From Actinacidiphila paucisporea (GTDB lineage: Bacteria > Actinomycetota > Actinomycetes > Streptomycetales > Streptomycetaceae), in assembly GCF_900142575.1 (NCBI RefSeq), contig NZ_FRBI01000003.1:167926-231925 (forward strand): DNA of 64,000 bases, given 5' to 3'. Shown here piece after piece: positions 33,415-42,905 of this stretch. A model generated the notes under the pieces. That model did no database searches, was not told where the DNA came from, and worked only from the letters and a program-made list of their open reading frames with translations. Positions within the stretch are counted from its first letter, which is position 1. Every line of letters begins with the position of its first letter. A program made the position numbers and the translations under genes.

Positions 33415-33545
33415 TTCGGGACGAAGAGGCCGTGGGTTCAAATTCCGCCACTCCTACGGTATAGCAGCAGGTCAGGGCCCTGAGCCCTCCCTGGGGGCCT
33501 TTTGGGAGCCACACCCGAAATCCGGCTCCCCGGCGGGAGCGGCCC
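33415..33545 (+). other. Right attachment region: duplicated tRNA-Pro 3' half
   Basis: 33415-33443 is identical to the anticodon-to-T-arm part of tRNA-Pro (11519-11547). The T arm and acceptor copy that follow are degenerate (tccgccactcct). Blocks after it also match the left region: agcagcaggtcagggccctg at 33463-33482 and ttgggagcc near 33503. A tGGGAG pair also occurs upstream (near 33289 and 33300). It is not a functional tRNA because the 5' half is missing. It is best explained as the second attachment site of the element inserted in tRNA-Pro, or of a tandem element. Confidence 0.72.
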
Positions 33546-33744
33546 GAGTCGGCGGAAGGTCCGAGACGGCCCTCCCGACGGCGCTACGGTCGCCGCCACG
33601 GATTGCCGACCGGGGGGAAGCTACACATGCAAGACAGATCAGCGGAACAGCGTTCAGGGGTCGTCACGACGTCCGGACCTCTCATCGCCGGCGAAGTATC
33701 GCTGCCCGAGGTCATGGCCCCAGCTCCAGCGGCATCGGACCGTC

Positions 33745-34190
33745 AGCCCGCACCGCCATCGAGTTCAAGTACCGCACGGTGAGGTGGACCGGGGCAACCG
33801 GACCGGCCCCGGAGCAGTACGCGCTGAAGTCGCACTCGGCCCCAGACCTGGCCCGCCTGGGCTTCGTCTCCGACATCGCCCGCTTGGAGCGCTTCGGCAA
33901 CCCCAACCAGAACGGCTTGGCCCTGCTCATCACCAACGAATCCGGCCTGTGGACGCCGCCGAAGCAGGGCAACATCCGGGATCGCGAATTCCGCAATCAC
34001 GAGGGCCGCCCCCTCACGGGCCAACTCCTCTGGGGTGGCGGTGATTACCCGGGCCACACGCGAACCCTGCACGGCTCCTTCTCCCTCAACTGGCATCCGT
34101 ACTCACTGCAGGACGGTCCCGGGGCGAGTTCCGCTACCTCGCCGTCTTCACCGCCCCGACGCCGACAAATGGAACGATGCAGCCGTAGTG
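33745..34190 (+). pseudogene. Remnant of a hypothetical (nuclease-like) gene
   Basis: The readable part starts near TAIEFKYRTVRWTG and continues EQYALKSHSAPDLARLGFV and ALLITNESGLWTPPKQG to SFSLNWHPYSLQ. Near 34120 the frame breaks (cggtcccggggcgag) and the sense resumes one base over as GEFRYLAVFTAPTP before a TAG near 34189. The 5' part is missing. The IEFKY strand, with Glu and Lys after a hydrophobic strand, resembles a PD-(D/E)xK nuclease core, but this is only suggestive. Confidence 0.6.
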
Positions 34191-34398
34191 CCTGAAGGGC
34201 GTCCCGCATGTCCGCGAGTAGCCCATCGTCGTCGGTGGCCCGCACTCGCAGCGCGCGAAATGGCGGACAAGTTCTGGGACCCGTCGGTGCTCGCTCACTC
34301 GCCCGGGCATGACCCCACGGCACCGGCGATCTTCGCTGGAACCACCGGTGTGGAAGGCTGCGAGGAACCAGATCCGCGACAGAGGGGCGACCACCGGC

Positions 34399-35055
34399 AT
34401 GGCCCTGATTCACCACACCACCCTCACGCCGAGCAAGGTGGAGCTGCTCGCCGGCTGGCTGCCCACCCGCCCCTGGTACCGGGGCGGACCGGAAACGCCC
34501 GTGCTGGAGAAGTCGGGTGGCTTCCGGCTGGACGACCCGGAGGGCGAGGTCGGCATCGAGTTCATGGTGGCCACCGACACGAGCGGCCCCGAGCGGACGG
34601 CCTATCTCGTACCGCTCACTTACCGCGCGGCGCCGTTGGAGGGCGCCGAACCCGCCCTCATCGGAACGGCGCAGCACGGCGTGCTGGGCACACGATGGGT
34701 ATACGACGGCTGCCACGACCCAGTGCTCGTCACCGAACTGCTGGCGCTCATCGAGGGCACCGCACCAGCGATGGCGCAGAGCATCACCGACACCCGCGAC
34801 CACGAAGTGACCCGCTCCCACACCGGCACCCCGCTCGGCCCGGACGGCTTCACGCCCCACCCCACCGACGACCACGACGGGACCCGAATCCCCACGCCCG
34901 GCGGCACGATCCTGCACGTCCACCGCGTCCTCGACCCCGTCGGCGAGCGTCCGCCGCTGCCGCGCCAGGGTGCCCTCGGCCATGTCGCGACCGGCTGGCA
35001 GGGACCGGGCGGCACCCGCCCACGGGCCGTCCTGATGACGTTGCTCGACACCTGA
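34399..35055 (+). CDS. Maltokinase N-terminal cap-like domain protein
   Basis: 218 residues from ATG 34399. It matches the cap-domain family: LLAGWLPTRPWYRGG near residue 14, LDDPEGEVGIEF near 43, YLVPLTYRAAPLEGAEPALI near 67, LGTRWVYDGCHDPV near 97. This domain is fused to maltokinase or occurs alone beside alpha-glucan genes. The stand-alone form has no defined activity. No kinase domain follows, and no glucan-metabolism genes are nearby. Confidence 0.8.
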   Translation: MALIHHTTLTPSKVELLAGWLPTRPWYRGGPETPVLEKSGGFRLDDPEGEVGIEFMVATDTSGPERTAYLVPLTYRAAPLEGAEPALIGTAQHGVLGTRWVYDGCHDPVLVTELLALIEGTAPAMAQSITDTRDHEVTRSHTGTPLGPDGFTPHPTDDHDGTRIPTPGGTILHVHRVLDPVGERPPLPRQGALGHVATGWQGPGGTRPRAVLMTLLDT

Positions 35056-35202
35056 TCCGGGTCGCGGCTCAGCGGTTCGACGACAAGCGACCGCCCCGGG
35101 TATCACCCGAGGCGGGCCGTCCGCCAGCCCGGACAGGAAATCCGGGGTGTCGATGGTGCGGGCCACCGATGAGTTCGGGACGCCCACCGCGTCTACACGG
35201 GC

Positions 35203-35733
35203 ATGGACATCAAAAACCTCGCACACCTCTACGAACTGGCGCCCCTCGACTGGTCGTCGGTCACCGACCGGCTCGACGCCGGCTGCGACCAGGCACCCGG
35301 ATCGGGCGGCCCCGACAGGCACACGACGTGGCTCACGACCATCAATCCCGACGGCAGCCCGCACGTCACCGCGATCGGGTCCCTCTGGATCGACGGCAGC
35401 TTCTGGTTCGAGACCGGCCGGACCACCAGCAAGGGCCGCAACCTGGCCCGCGACCCGCGATGCACCGTCGCGATCGCCACCCACGAGTTCGACCTCGTGG
35501 TCGAGGGCACCGCCGAACCCGTCACCGACCGCGGCACCGTCGCCCGGCTCGCCGCAGTCCGGGCCGAGGGAGGCTGGCCCTGCGAAGTCGACACCACTGG
35601 CACAGCCCTCACAGCGCCGTTCAGTGCGCCGTCTGCCGGAAAACCGCCGTGGTCCGTCTACCGCATCACCGCCCGATCGGCGTACGCCACCGCCACGGTC
35701 GAGCCGGGCGGCGCCACCCGCTGGACCTTCTGA
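35203..35733 (+). CDS. Pyridoxamine-phosphate-oxidase-like flavin/F420 protein
   Basis: 176-residue split-barrel protein. Landmarks: TTWLTTINPDGSPHVTAIGS near residue 41, then LWIDGSFWFETGRTTSKGRN and LARDPRCTVAIATHEFDLVVEGTAEP. This is the PPOX class, in which actinobacterial members often use F420 or FMN to reduce small molecules. ATG 35203 lacks a strong ribosome site. It stands alone among gene remnants, and its substrate is unknown. Confidence 0.85.
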   Translation: MDIKNLAHLYELAPLDWSSVTDRLDAGCDQAPGSGGPDRHTTWLTTINPDGSPHVTAIGSLWIDGSFWFETGRTTSKGRNLARDPRCTVAIATHEFDLVVEGTAEPVTDRGTVARLAAVRAEGGWPCEVDTTGTALTAPFSAPSAGKPPWSVYRITARSAYATATVEPGGATRWTF

Positions 35734-35756
35734 GCCCAGCCCCCGTCGATCAGCCA

Positions 35757-35890
35757 TCGAGCACGACCTACCGTCGGCCGTCGAGCAGGAAGTCCTGAAC
35801 AAGCTGCGGCAAGGGTGGTTCGACCAGATCGTCCCCCCCCCGACCGGGCCGTCCACTTCTTCGTCGGGAACATCGCGGCCGACCAGTAGA
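35757..35890 (+). pseudogene. 3' fragment of a hypothetical gene with a C-tract frameshift
   Basis: One frame reads AIEHDLPSAVEQEVLNKLRQ then GWFDQIVPP up to a run of nine C (near 35832-35840). The sense then continues in another frame as PDRAVHFFVGNIAADQ before a TAG. The two halves fit one protein, so the C-run probably slipped. The upstream part of the gene is absent. Confidence 0.55.
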
Positions 35891-35945
35891 GCCCGGACCC
35901 GGGAGGTGACTCCCGCCTCGGCCCGGACCCCCTGGCCGCAACGCC

Positions 35946-36647
35946 TCAGTTGGCGCCCTCGCCGTACGCCGCAGCGATCTCCTGCGACGACGCCCAGCGG
36001 CTGTAGGTCGGCGACTGGGGCCAGCCGTCCGGGGAGTCCTGCCACTCCTCCTGGCGGCCGTAAGGCAGGACGTCGACCAGGGGGAACAGGTAGCTCAGTT
36101 GCTCGGTGCCGCGGCCGTCGGTGTGCCAGGTGCGGTAGACCGTATCGCCGTCACGCAGGAACACGTTGACCGCGAAGCCGCCGTTCGGCGGGGCGCCGAC
36201 ATCGCCGCCGAACGTGCTGTTCGCCGTCGAGTACCACGTCATCTTGTTGCCCACCTTGCGCTTGTAGGCGAGGGCCTCGTCGATCGGGCCCTGAGTGACG
36301 ATCACGAACCGGGCGTCGAACTTTTCCAGGCCCGCAAGCCGGGTGAACTGGGAGGTGAAGCCCGTGCAGCCCCCGCACTGCCACTCGGCGCCCTCGTGCC
36401 ACATGTGGCTGTAGACGATCAGCTGCGGATGCTCGCCGAAGATCTCCGCGAGCCGGACAGGGCCGTCTTCGCCCTCCAGCACGTAGTCGGGCATCTCCAC
36501 CATGGGCAGCCGGCGGCGCTGCGCTGCGATGGCGTCGAGCTCGCGGGTGGCGGCCTTCTCCCGCACCCGCAGAGCCGCCAGCTCCTTCTGCCAGGTGGGG
36601 ACGTCGACGACGGGGGGCAGGGCGTTGGCGTTACTACTGGTGGACAC
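35946..36647 (-). CDS. DUF899 thioredoxin-like protein
   Basis: 233 residues from GTG 36647, seven bases after GGAGG; the frame is open further upstream but without support. DUF899 features: ELAALRVREKAATRELDAIA, RRRLPMVEMPDYVLEGEDG, LIVYSHMWHEGAEWQCGGCT (a CxxC at the thioredoxin position), DEALAYKRKVGNKMTWYST and GGFAVNVFLRDGDTVYRTWH. Predicted cytosolic thioredoxin-fold protein of unknown redox partner. Intact length for the family. Confidence 0.88.
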   Translation of the reverse strand: MSTSSNANALPPVVDVPTWQKELAALRVREKAATRELDAIAAQRRRLPMVEMPDYVLEGEDGPVRLAEIFGEHPQLIVYSHMWHEGAEWQCGGCTGFTSQFTRLAGLEKFDARFVIVTQGPIDEALAYKRKVGNKMTWYSTANSTFGGDVGAPPNGGFAVNVFLRDGDTVYRTWHTDGRGTEQLSYLFPLVDVLPYGRQEEWQDSPDGWPQSPTYSRWASSQEIAAAYGEGAN

Positions 36648-37292
36648 GATGATGCCTCCGGGTGGTCGAGTGCCTTTGCGGAAGTACCGACTCCCCGCCC
36701 GGCCGGAACTCATCGGTCATCCGCCGGAGCGGCTCGCGCACCAGGCGGTTCCCGTAGTCGCGGGGTCCCCCACACGGCGGACCAAGATCGAGCCCCGGTC
36801 CAGTCACGGCGGCGGACCGGCCGCGGGTTCTGATTCCGGCGTCCCAGTTCGGGGGCAGCAGGTCAGGGGCGTTCCCGGGCGGCCTTGCAACAAGACCGGC
36901 AGCGGATCGCGGCTGATCCCTCTCGTACTGCTCTTTTCGGAGCCCTGCGGTGAGCCCTGAACGCCCTGCCCCGTAACCCACGGTTGCTTCCCGCGGACCT
37001 CGCCAGAGTCGGCTCGGGCGGCATGCGCAGCCGCCCCACCCGCGCGGGGGAATCATCGCCGCGAACGCCTCGGTAAGGGAGCCGTCAGCGCGTCGACGGC
37101 GTAGAACCGATGCGGCGGGCGGTGCGCGCTGACGCCGTGAAATCAGGCACGCTGGAGGTGCCGTGAAAAGGGCCGCGAGCGGCCTCGGTTGAGGGCCGGC
37201 CGCATTGCGGCTGCGGCCCGCGACTCCGGGGCCGACCACCTCCGGATAGACGCTCACCAGCCCGCCCACACCCTCGCCAAACCACCTCTGAC
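36648..37292. other. Gene-poor stretch
   Basis: About 650 bases without a supportable gene. A long minus-strand frame (37299 downward) is an uninterrupted but unrecognisable shadow. The right end leads into the promoter of the GyrB-like pseudogene. Confidence 0.45.
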
Positions 37293-37321
37293 CTGCCATT
37301 TTCCGGGAATTCGCCTACGCT
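37293..37321 (+). promoter_or_regulatory. Promoter-like element before the GyrB-like gene
   Basis: CTGCCA (37293-37298), a 17-base spacer and TACGCT (37316-37321) precede the ribosome site GGAGGGGG (37345-37352). Confidence 0.45.
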
Positions 37322-37363
37322 GGCGAGGTCTGCTGGACACAGTCGGAGGGGGCTTCACGAGCG

Positions 37364-38529
37364 ATGGCGGCGCCAAGAGCTACAACGCCAGTGGCATCAC
37401 CGTGCTGAACGGGTGGGAGGCCATTCGTAAGCGGCCGGGGATATACCTCGGCTCGACCAGCGAACGCGGCCTGCACCAGGCGGTGTTCGAAGTCGTCGGC
37501 CGGTCGGTGAACGAGGTTCTGGCCGGCCGTGCCACCTCCGTCGACGTCACTCTCATGTCCGACGGCGGCGTAAGCGTCGTCGATGACGATCCCGATGTTC
37601 CCGTCGAAGCGGCCGGGGACACCGACGATCCCGGCCTCGAAGCCCTGCTGACCCGCGTGCCCGATCGGTGGGAACTCGTCGGCCGCGACACCGCGGCCAT
37701 GGGCTTTGCGGTCCTCGGCCTCTGCGTCACCAACGCCCTGTCGAGCCGTCTGACGGCCGAGGTGCGGCGCGAGGGCACCCGCTGGGTCCAGCAGTAGGCA
37801 CGCGGCGTGCCCGTCGCCCCGCCCAGTGCCGTGGGACCGGCGGTGGACGGCGGGAGCGCCATCAGCTTCTGGCCCGGCCCCGACATCTTCGAGACCGTCG
37901 AGTGCTCGTTCGGCGTGCTGGCGGCACGCTTCAGAGAGCTGGCTATCCTCAACCAGGGCCTGGCGATCTCACTGACCGACGCGCGCCACCCGGGCGAGCC
38001 CCGATCGGTACGGTTCCAATCCCCCGGCGGGGCCCGGGACTTCGTCGCCTTCCTCGATGCGCCGGCGGGCAGCCCCGTCCATCCGGACGTCATCGGCTTC
38101 GCGTGGGAGGACCAGCGGATGGAGGGCGTGGCGGAGGTCGCCCTGCGGTGGTGCGCCTCCGGCGAGGAGCGGATCCGCGGCTTCGCCAACAGCCGCCCCA
38201 CTCCCTACGGCGGCACACACATGGAGGGCTTCCGCGAAGGCGCGGCGGCCGCTGTCAACGCCTACTCACGGCGGCATCGACTGCTGCCGGCCGCCGGTCC
38301 TGATCTCAGCGCTGACCGAATCGGTGAGGGCCTGACGGCGGTCGTGTCCGTGAAGCTGGACTTCCCCATCTTCGAAGGCGCCCCCCCCCGCGGCGCGCTG
38401 GGCAGCGCCCCCGTACGCGACTGCGTAGCGGAGGGCGTCCGGGAACACCTCGGCACCTGGCTGGCGGCTCACCCGGAACAGGCCTCGGCGATCATCGCCC
38501 GGATCGCCCCGGGCACCCGCGGGCGTTGA
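37364..38529 (+). pseudogene. GyrB-like ATPase/transducer paralogue with in-frame amber
   Basis: The sequence follows GyrB: SYNASGITVLNGWEAIRKRP, GIYLGSTSERGLHQAV, EVRREGTRWVQQ, then TAG (37795-37797), then ARGVPVAPPSAVGP, ISFWPGPDIFETVE, GLAISLTDARHPGE and GLTAVVSVKLDFPIFEG. Both halves are in the same frame, so one substitution (for example TAC or CAG to TAG) split the gene. The best ATG (37364, after GGAGGGGG) is one base out of the GyrB frame, a second lesion. ATP-site residues are also lost: the VDNSxDE helix is VGRSVNE and DNGRGIPV is DDDPDVPV. The toprim domain is absent. It is therefore a degenerate ATPase paralogue, not a working gyrase subunit. Confidence 0.8.
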
Positions 38530-38595
38530 GCCGCCGGAGGCCACTCGCCGGACCCGGCGAACGGAGCCGGCGTCACACCCTCGGGGATGTCGCGG

Positions 38596-38682
38596 TCAGG
38601 CGGACTGCCACAGCTCGATCCGATTGCCCTCCGGATCTGTGACCCAGCCGAATCGGCCGACACCCTCCATGTCCCCGGGGTC
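38596..38682 (-). pseudogene. C-terminal fragment of a VOC/glyoxalase-family gene
   Basis: The minus-strand frame ends GVGRFGWVTDPEGNRIELWQ-SA-stop, the typical last strand of VOC-fold proteins with the metal-binding Glu in IELWQ. Upstream sequence no longer reads as the family, so only the tail remains. Confidence 0.5.
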
Positions 38683-38991
38683 TCCCCGGCCACGTCCGCA
38701 CCCTGACCTGGCCTTCGTCCATACCCACCCCCCCGCCAGCCCTCCTGTCCGTGACGGCCGCCACTCGCGTGTCCCCGCTGCTCGAAGAGGTCGACACCCG
38801 CAGCCGGCGTCCAGGAACCTCAGGTCAGGGCCGTCTTGCGCGCTCGTCAAATGTCCGCAAAGCCGCAGGGTGTTCATGCTGGATCAGCCGGATTTGGCCC
38901 GGCCGGGCGCGGGACCGGAATGGTCAGCTCCAGCTGCCGGTGCCTAGCCTGTCCCGCGCACGCCCTGTGCACTCTTTGTGGGGGGAACCGC

Positions 38992-40392
38992 ATGCAACAC
39001 AGTCCGAAGCGCCGTGCCATGGCGCTGACCGCAGTCGTCGGCGCGGCCGTGGGCCTCGCGCTCGCCGGGGTCGCCGCCGTCCCGGCGCAGGCAGACGACC
39101 AGCCCGTCATCGCCCTCCAGCAGATCGCACCGGTCGCGGTCTCCCCGGCCACCCTGGCGGGGGTGTCGAAGACCGCGACGCCCTACCTCTCGTTCACGAC
39201 CACGGCGAAGAGCCTGAGCACCAGCGCCACGCTGACGATCGACGTGACGCAGCTCTCCGAGATCGCGGACGTGACGTTCTCGGGCAACTGCACGGTGGTC
39301 CAGCACGTCGCCAGCTGCGGGGAGTCGTTCTACTACGACGACCTGACCGGTGTCGGCACGATCGGCGCCGACACCCAGATGACCGTGAAGGCGAAGGCCG
39401 GCGCGCCGGTCGGGTCGTCCGGCAGCTATACGATCAGCGGCACCGCGGACAACGCGGCGATCGTCGGCGGCCAGGGCACGGTGGAGATCGGCGGACCGGC
39501 CTACGACCAGGCCCAGCCGACGAACCTGACCGGCCTGGCGGTCGGGTCGACCGTCAACGAGCCGGTGCGCTTCACCAACATCGGCGACCGCGCCGCGGAC
39601 GGCACGCAGGTGCTGCTGTGGGCGTCACCCGGCATCGGGTTCGCCAAGCACTTCGCCAACTGCGAGTACAGCGCCGATGGCGGCCCCATGGTCGCGGAGA
39701 TGGCGCTGTGCACCATCCCCGGACAGGTGCTGCCGGGGGAGAAGGCCGCGCTCGCGCCGGCAGTCCGGCTGAACGTCGAGTCGACCGCGTACTACACCTA
39801 CCTGGACTCGATGATCGCGCCGGCCGGTGACCCGGGCATCCAGCAGTCGGCCGCGGGGCACCAGTGGACGCAGGGCGCCGGCGGCCAGCTGACGCTGAAG
39901 GTCATCACTCCCGGAACCGCCGACGACGCGCCGTCCGGCGTCGTGTCGCTGTCCGAGCGCGGCACGCACGGCGACTACCGCATCACCAGCCTGCAGGCCG
40001 CCAACACGGCCGATTTCTCGGTGACCGGCGCGAGCGCCACCGCGGCCGAGGGCGACACCGTGACGCTGGACCTCGCCATGACCAACAACGGTCCCGCGAC
40101 CATCTTCTACCGCAGCGGCGACGTCGTCGGCATCGTCGACGTCCAGCTGCCGCCGGGCACATCGCCCGTCGGCTCCTCCGCCAACTGCCGTCAGCAGGGC
40201 GGTGGATACCACTGCTCGAGTCAGAGCATCGTCTCGAAGGCCGGCACCGTCACGGACTTCTCCCTCACCGTGCGCGTCGACCAGGTGATCCCCGGCGCCC
40301 AGGGTTCCGTCGCCATGGACTGGAGCCCGGCGGGGCAGCCGGCGTTCGACACGAACACGTCGAACGACACGGCCGCGCTCACCGTCAACTGA
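38992..40392 (+). CDS. Secreted DUF11-type repeat protein
   Basis: 466 residues. A Sec signal peptide, basic MQHSPKRRAMAL then a hydrophobic stretch to AVPAQA, is likely cleaved near residue 34. The mature part has three immunoglobulin-like/DUF11-like beta domains (LTGLAVGSTVNEPVRFTNIG near 180, TVTLDLAMTNNGPATIFYRS near 355). No LPxTG-like anchor or C-terminal membrane segment is present, so it is probably released. ATG 38992 follows GGGGGAA. A strong hairpin terminator follows. Function unknown; cell-surface adhesion or structure is typical for such repeats. Confidence 0.82.
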   Translation: MQHSPKRRAMALTAVVGAAVGLALAGVAAVPAQADDQPVIALQQIAPVAVSPATLAGVSKTATPYLSFTTTAKSLSTSATLTIDVTQLSEIADVTFSGNCTVVQHVASCGESFYYDDLTGVGTIGADTQMTVKAKAGAPVGSSGSYTISGTADNAAIVGGQGTVEIGGPAYDQAQPTNLTGLAVGSTVNEPVRFTNIGDRAADGTQVLLWASPGIGFAKHFANCEYSADGGPMVAEMALCTIPGQVLPGEKAALAPAVRLNVESTAYYTYLDSMIAPAGDPGIQQSAAGHQWTQGAGGQLTLKVITPGTADDAPSGVVSLSERGTHGDYRITSLQAANTADFSVTGASATAAEGDTVTLDLAMTNNGPATIFYRSGDVVGIVDVQLPPGTSPVGSSANCRQQGGGYHCSSQSIVSKAGTVTDFSLTVRVDQVIPGAQGSVAMDWSPAGQPAFDTNTSNDTAALTVN

Positions 40393-40408
40393 CCCCGTAC
40401 CCGTACCT

Positions 40409-40443
40409 GGAGGGCCGGTTCCCGCCACGGGAAACGGCCCTCC
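40409..40443. terminator. Hairpin terminator
   Basis: ggagggccggttcccg (40409-40424), loop cca, then cgggaaacggccctcc (40428-40443): a 16-base stem with one mismatch, 17 bases after the DUF11 gene stop. Confidence 0.85.
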
Positions 40444-40490
40444 GGCCTTGAGCACCACTGGCTCCCACGATGGTGGTCACCCCCTTCTCC

Positions 40491-40550
40491 CGGACCGGAC
40501 CGGAACAGACCGGACCGGACCAGACCGGATCGGAACAGACCGGACCGGAC
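40491..40550 (+). repeat. ccggaccgga-type microsatellite
   Basis: Imperfect direct array: cggaccggaccggaacagac (40491-40510) recurs as cggaccggaccagaccggat plus cggaacagac, then cggaccggac. Basic unit about ten bases (cggaccggac / cggaacagac). Non-coding. Confidence 0.8.
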
Positions 40551-40728
40551 TGCGCGGAGCAAGTCAACTCCCCCATGACCGCCTCAGCGCCTGGGCCGGC
40601 CGCCGGAGTGGACAGCCGACCTCCCGCGAAGCCCATCGGGATTGACCAGTCCGGCGTCGGCCGTCACTGGGAAAACGGCACACGGCTCCACACGTCACTG
40701 GCGGCCGACCAGCTGTGCCGAGCACGGG

Positions 40729-40896
40729 TCACCTGCGTACTGCCCGTAGCTCACGCCAGCCTCCCAGCACAGCCAGCAGTGCTGTCCCAGCGGAGAGGCC
40801 CTGTACCCAGGCGTCGTCCGTGATGCCAAAGGTGATGCAGGCACAGACCGCGATGAGGGCGGTCATCACGAGGCTCAGGATGTTCAGATCACGCAT
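40729..40896 (-). CDS. Small membrane protein
   Basis: 55 residues from ATG 40896: MRDLNILSLVMTALIAVCAC, then ITFGITDDAWVQGLSAGTAL and LAVLGGWRELRAVRR. Two hydrophobic segments separated by an acidic turn fit a two-pass membrane protein of a kind common in Streptomyces (DUF-type, function unknown). The frame extends upstream (ARKYVKMRD), so the true start may be a little earlier and may have been lost at the junction with the MFS gene. Confidence 0.5.
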   Translation of the reverse strand: MRDLNILSLVMTALIAVCACITFGITDDAWVQGLSAGTALLAVLGGWRELRAVRR

Positions 40897-40953
40897 CTTG
40901 ACGTACTTCCTCGCGGCAGATCCACGGTCGGTCGTGATCACGCTATCCGAGCC

Positions 40954-41778
40954 ATGGCCGTTACCCAATATTCCCAGCAGATGCTTGCCGGTGGGATCGG
41001 CCTGCTCGCGCTCCTCGACTGCATGAGCTTCGTCGCCTCTGCTGCCCTGGTCGCGGCGATCCCGGCCTCGCCGCGCACCGAGCGGACGCCCGCGGCGCGC
41101 ACGGACCTCAGTGCCCGCATCACGCGGCTGCGCACCGACTGGAGGGACGGGATACGGCTGTGCCTGCGCCGGCGCGTGCTGCGCACCATTGCCGTCTTCC
41201 TGCTCATCACCAGTGTCGGCGAGGGCGTCATGAGCACGCTCTTCGCTCCCTTCGTCCGGTCGGTGCTGCACGCGAGCGCCGGCACCTACGGACTGATCAG
41301 CGCCGCCCAGGCGATCGGCGGCATCGGCGGCGGGCTTCTCGCCGCGTCGATCGGCAACCGGCTACGCGCCACCCGAACGATGGGCCGAGCCGCGGTGGCG
41401 TTCGGCCTGATCGACCTCGCGGTGTTCCTCTATCCCGGGGGGTATGCGGCCACCTGGCCCGCCATGGTGCTGATGATCGTGGTGGGCGTTCCCGGCGCGC
41501 TGACGGTCACCTCCATGACGACCTTGCTGCAGCGCCAAACCGCCGACAGCCAACGCGGCCGCGTTTTCGGGGCGCTCAGCGCCGTTGAGGGGATCGCGGT
41601 CGTCGCGGGCACGAGCGCGGCGGGCTTCCTCGGCCGGACACTCGGCATCGTCCCGATACTTGTGGCGCAAGGCGTCGGCTACGTCCTCGCGGGGACGCTC
41701 GTGGTGATGCTCCTGCGCCACGCCCCTCCACCGCGGCCCGCCCCGGAGATTCGCGCGCACAGGGCGGCGGCACGGTGA
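40954..41778 (+). pseudogene. MFS transporter lacking its N-terminal half
   Basis: The frame opens at ATG 40954, but the MFS homology starts in the middle: GIGLLALLDCMSFVASAALV is the end of the first six-helix bundle. It continues with the second bundle, including FLLITSVGEGVMSTLFAPFV, YGLISAAQAIGGIGGGLLAA, TMTTLLQRQTADSQRGRVFG and GVGYVLAGTLVVMLL. About 150 residues (five or so helices) are missing, so transport is unlikely. The 3' end is intact and overlaps the first possible start of the MBL gene (GTGA). Confidence 0.75.
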
Positions 41779-41846
41779 GCCGGCTCCCGCGCTCCGGCCG
41801 ATACGGTGAGCCGGGGGCCGGCGTGGCGTACGGAGAAGGAGACGTC

Positions 41847-42713
41847 GTGGGTGGTGATGTGGCGCGGAACGAACTCGTCGGGCAGGCCGGGCTGGGTGTC
41901 TCGTGGATCCACGGGTCGCCGTCGGCCAAGCACAACACGGACCCCGATATCCAGGTCCACGCCTACGACGAGCACACCTTCATCCTGCGGCAGAACATGG
42001 CGATCAACTTCGAGGCGCCCTTCCTCTTCCTGCTGTTCGGACACACCGAGGCGGTGCTCATCGATACCGGTGCCACCGCGTCCCCGGAGTTCTTTCCGGT
42101 ACGACGCGTGGTCGACGGGCTCGTCGCGGAGTGGCTCGCCCAACACCCTCGGGACGGATACCGCCTTCTGGTGCTGCACACCCACGCGCACGGGGACCAC
42201 ATCGCGGGCGACGGACAGTTCGCCGACCGGCCCGACACCACGGTCGTCGGCGCCGATCTGGCCACCGCATGGGCGTACTTCGGCTTCCACCACGACCCCG
42301 ACGCCGTGGCGCGGGTCGACCTGGGTGGCCGGGTGCTGGAATGCCTGGCCACTCCCGGCCACCACGAGGCCGCCGTCACCTTCTACGACCCGTGGACGGG
42401 ATTCCTCCTCACCGGCGACACGGTCTACCCGGGGCGCCTCTACGTCCAGGACCGGCCCGCCTTCACGCGTACGATCGACCGCCTGATCGACTTCTGCGAC
42501 CGGCGGACCGTGACCCACGTACTCGGCTGCCATATCGAGATGACGCGCAGCCCCGGTGTGGACTACCCCATCCGCACGGTCCACCAGCCGGACGAACCCC
42601 CGCTGGAGATGAGCACCGACCACCTGCGGGAGATCGCCGCCGCGCTCAGGGAGGTCGGCGACGAGCCGGGCCGTTACGCTTTCCCGCTCTTCGTCCTCTG
42701 CCTCGACGCCTGA
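41847..42713 (+). CDS. Metallo-beta-lactamase-fold hydrolase
   Basis: 288 residues. Metal motif LLVLHTHAHGDHIAGDGQF near residue 110, further ligands in ATPGHHEAAV and LLTGDTVYPGR, and a final VLGCHIEMT. The start is uncertain: GTG 41847 follows AAGGAGA by a short gap and is chosen here. GTG 41775, overlapping the MFS stop, and GTG 41823 are in frame alternatives. Resembles stand-alone hydrolases of glyoxalase-II or quorum-lactonase shape. Substrate not known. Confidence 0.85.
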   Translation: MGGDVARNELVGQAGLGVSWIHGSPSAKHNTDPDIQVHAYDEHTFILRQNMAINFEAPFLFLLFGHTEAVLIDTGATASPEFFPVRRVVDGLVAEWLAQHPRDGYRLLVLHTHAHGDHIAGDGQFADRPDTTVVGADLATAWAYFGFHHDPDAVARVDLGGRVLECLATPGHHEAAVTFYDPWTGFLLTGDTVYPGRLYVQDRPAFTRTIDRLIDFCDRRTVTHVLGCHIEMTRSPGVDYPIRTVHQPDEPPLEMSTDHLREIAAALREVGDEPGRYAFPLFVLCLDA

Positions 42714-42905
42714 GCCCGGTACGCGACCCCGCTGCCGCAGCCCTCAGGCCGCCCGTCCGGGACACTTCGACCGTGCGACGGTCGGCCTCCTCCGTCAACT
42801 CGCCTCCCGGCGCACCCGCTGGGAGATCCGCGACGACCTCCACGAAGCCTTCCTCACCCCCGGCTGCGCCATCATCTGCCGGCGCCGCCTGAGGACCTCT
42901 GCCTG

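Noticed and set aside
33415..33455. Second tRNA-Pro gene
   Set aside because: Only the 3' half is present and the acceptor strand is degenerate. No 5' acceptor or D arm.
42714..42905. Short plus-strand piece reading FDRATVGLLRQLASRRTRWE
   Set aside because: Protein-like for about 45 residues but without start, ribosome site or known family; too little to annotate.
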